Shown one piece after another: positions 4,324-5,009 of a DNA stretch of 5,009 nucleotides. This DNA comes from Spirosoma sp. (GTDB lineage Bacteria > Bacteroidota > Bacteroidia > Cytophagales > Spirosomataceae). The translations under genes were made by a program, and so were the position numbers. How positions within the stretch are numbered: the stretch's first letter is position 1; each line of letters opens with the position of its first letter. The notes beneath the pieces are model-generated. The model was not told the DNA's origin, searched no databases, and worked only from the letters and a program-made list of their open reading frames with translations. The stretch is taken from the NCBI GenBank assembly GCA_025351545.1, contig JANXVQ010000761.1, positions 1 through 5,009 on the forward strand, given 5' to 3'.

Positions 4324-5009
4324 AGGGGAAGATAAGTGTAACGGTGGTGCCTTCTCCTACCTGGCTAACTAAGTCAATGGTGCCGCCCAGCAGTTCGAGA
4401 TATTTGGCAACAATATGTAATCCAAGGCCGGTACCCGAAAAATTGGTTGCGTTTTTGGCCCGGAAAAAGCGTTCAAATAAATGTTTCTGGTCATCAATAG
4501 AAATGCCGATTCCTTCGTCGCGAAGGACGAGATGAAACACACGTTTATTGGATTGAACTCCCAGATGGATTATCTGATTATCGCCCGAATATTTAATGGC
4601 ATTCGATAACAGGTTCACCAGAATTTTCCGCAGCAGCGATGGGTCAGAAAGTACGGGTAGCGGGCAATCGAACTGGGTTTGAATAAGTTGCCCGCTTTTC
4701 AGCATATCCTGTAAATCAATTACCACTTCGTTAACCAGCATGGGTAATTCGGTCCACGCCCGGTTGGCTTCCACACGCCCTTCTTCGAGTCGCCCCACCG
4801 ATAGAAACTCCTCCAGAATATCGTTGAGATGATTTACCGACGACTTAATTCGATGAATGTGCCGAAGTCGTTTGTCCTGCTGGTCGGCAGCGGGGTATTT
4901 TTCGATCAGCGATGCTGAGGTTAGCACCGCACTCAGTGGCGTTCTAAACTCATGCGAAGCCATTGACACGAAACGGGACTTCAACTCGCCCAGTTCGCGC
5001 TCGGCGGCC
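4301..5009 (-). CDS. Sensor histidine kinase, C-terminal HisKA + HATPase part (5' end outside window)
   Basis: The frame is open to the window edge (visible residues AAERELGELKSRF...), so the TTG at 4984 is internal and any sensor or PAS region lies beyond the window. The 235 visible residues contain a complete transmitter core. The dimerisation/phosphoacceptor helix has SHEFRTPLS with the phospho-accepting His at visible residue 19. The ATP-binding domain has an N box (NLLSNAIKYS, 132-141), G1 (DEGIGI, 164-169), F box (LFERFF, 177-182) and G2 (GTGLGL, 192-197). All catalytic motifs are intact, so it should autophosphorylate. The protein ends YGNHSAH at TGA 4301-4303. Its last 23 nt overlap the start of the response-regulator gene in another frame, the classic layout of a translationally coupled two-component pair. 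That partner is broken here, so the kinase may act through another regulator or be on its way out. The signal sensed is unknown. Confidence 0.95.
   Translation of the reverse strand, partial: AAERELGELKSRFVSMASHEFRTPLSAVLTSASLIEKYPAADQQDKRLRHIHRIKSSVNHLNDILEEFLSVGRLEEGRVEANRAWTELPMLVNEVVIDLQDMLKSGQLIQTQFDCPLPVLSDPSLLRKILVNLLSNAIKYSGDNQIIHLGVQSNKRVFHLVLRDEGIGISIDDQKHLFERFFRAKNATNFSGTGLGLHIVAKYLELLGGTIDLVSQVGEGTTVTLIFPYGNHSAH

Noticed and set aside
4022..4372. Plus-strand frames over the kinase end and response-regulator remnant
   Set aside because: The antisense strand carries recognisable receiver, HTH and kinase motifs, so these are shadows.

Overview
The window looks like a chromosomal piece of a Bacteroidota genome, most likely a Cytophagales member of the Spirosoma type. 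The evidence is the C-terminal part of a DUF2723 membrane glycosyltransferase-like protein (a family abundant in Bacteroidota), a 63-residue cold-shock protein, a histidine kinase with the ELKSRFVSMASHEFRTPLS signature common in that phylum, general lack of Shine-Dalgarno sequences, and candidate promoters of the TTG / TAnnTTTG type. The genus is an inference; no rRNA or other phylogenetic marker is present.

Layout. Positions 3-947 (+) are the 3' end of the DUF2723 gene. Positions 1174-1425 (+) hold a headless remnant of an ECF-type sigma factor (region 4 only), followed by a stretch with a wide inverted repeat. On the minus strand, 1648-1839 is a CspA-family gene with its own candidate promoter (1892-1921) and a strong hairpin terminator (1582-1618). 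A perfect 14-bp hairpin lies inside its coding sequence, over the RNP-1 codons. Positions 2129-2341 (+) encode a 70-residue protein with two predicted membrane segments, followed by a 14-nt direct repeat and a terminator. Positions 2720-3094 (+) encode an unrecognised 124-residue helical protein with its own terminator. Positions 3315-3710 (-) encode an unrecognised 131-residue, probably beta-rich protein with a plausible Bacteroidota promoter. The right end is a minus-strand two-component unit: a histidine kinase running off the window (4301-5009) overlaps by 23 nt the start of a response-regulator gene that is broken. That gene keeps only the first ~40 residues of the receiver, joined out of frame to a Crp/Fnr helix-turn-helix (4001-4323).

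How it fits together. The genes do not form one pathway. The middle of the window reads as a low-density zone of small singletons, each with its own terminator, with two clear gene remnants (sigma factor and response regulator). The kinase at the right end has probably lost its translationally coupled partner. I see no CRISPR array, tRNA, rRNA, complete insertion sequence or defence system, and no convincing new multi-gene system. The points most worth following are the internally deleted receiver-Crp regulator and the coding-sequence hairpin in the cold-shock gene.
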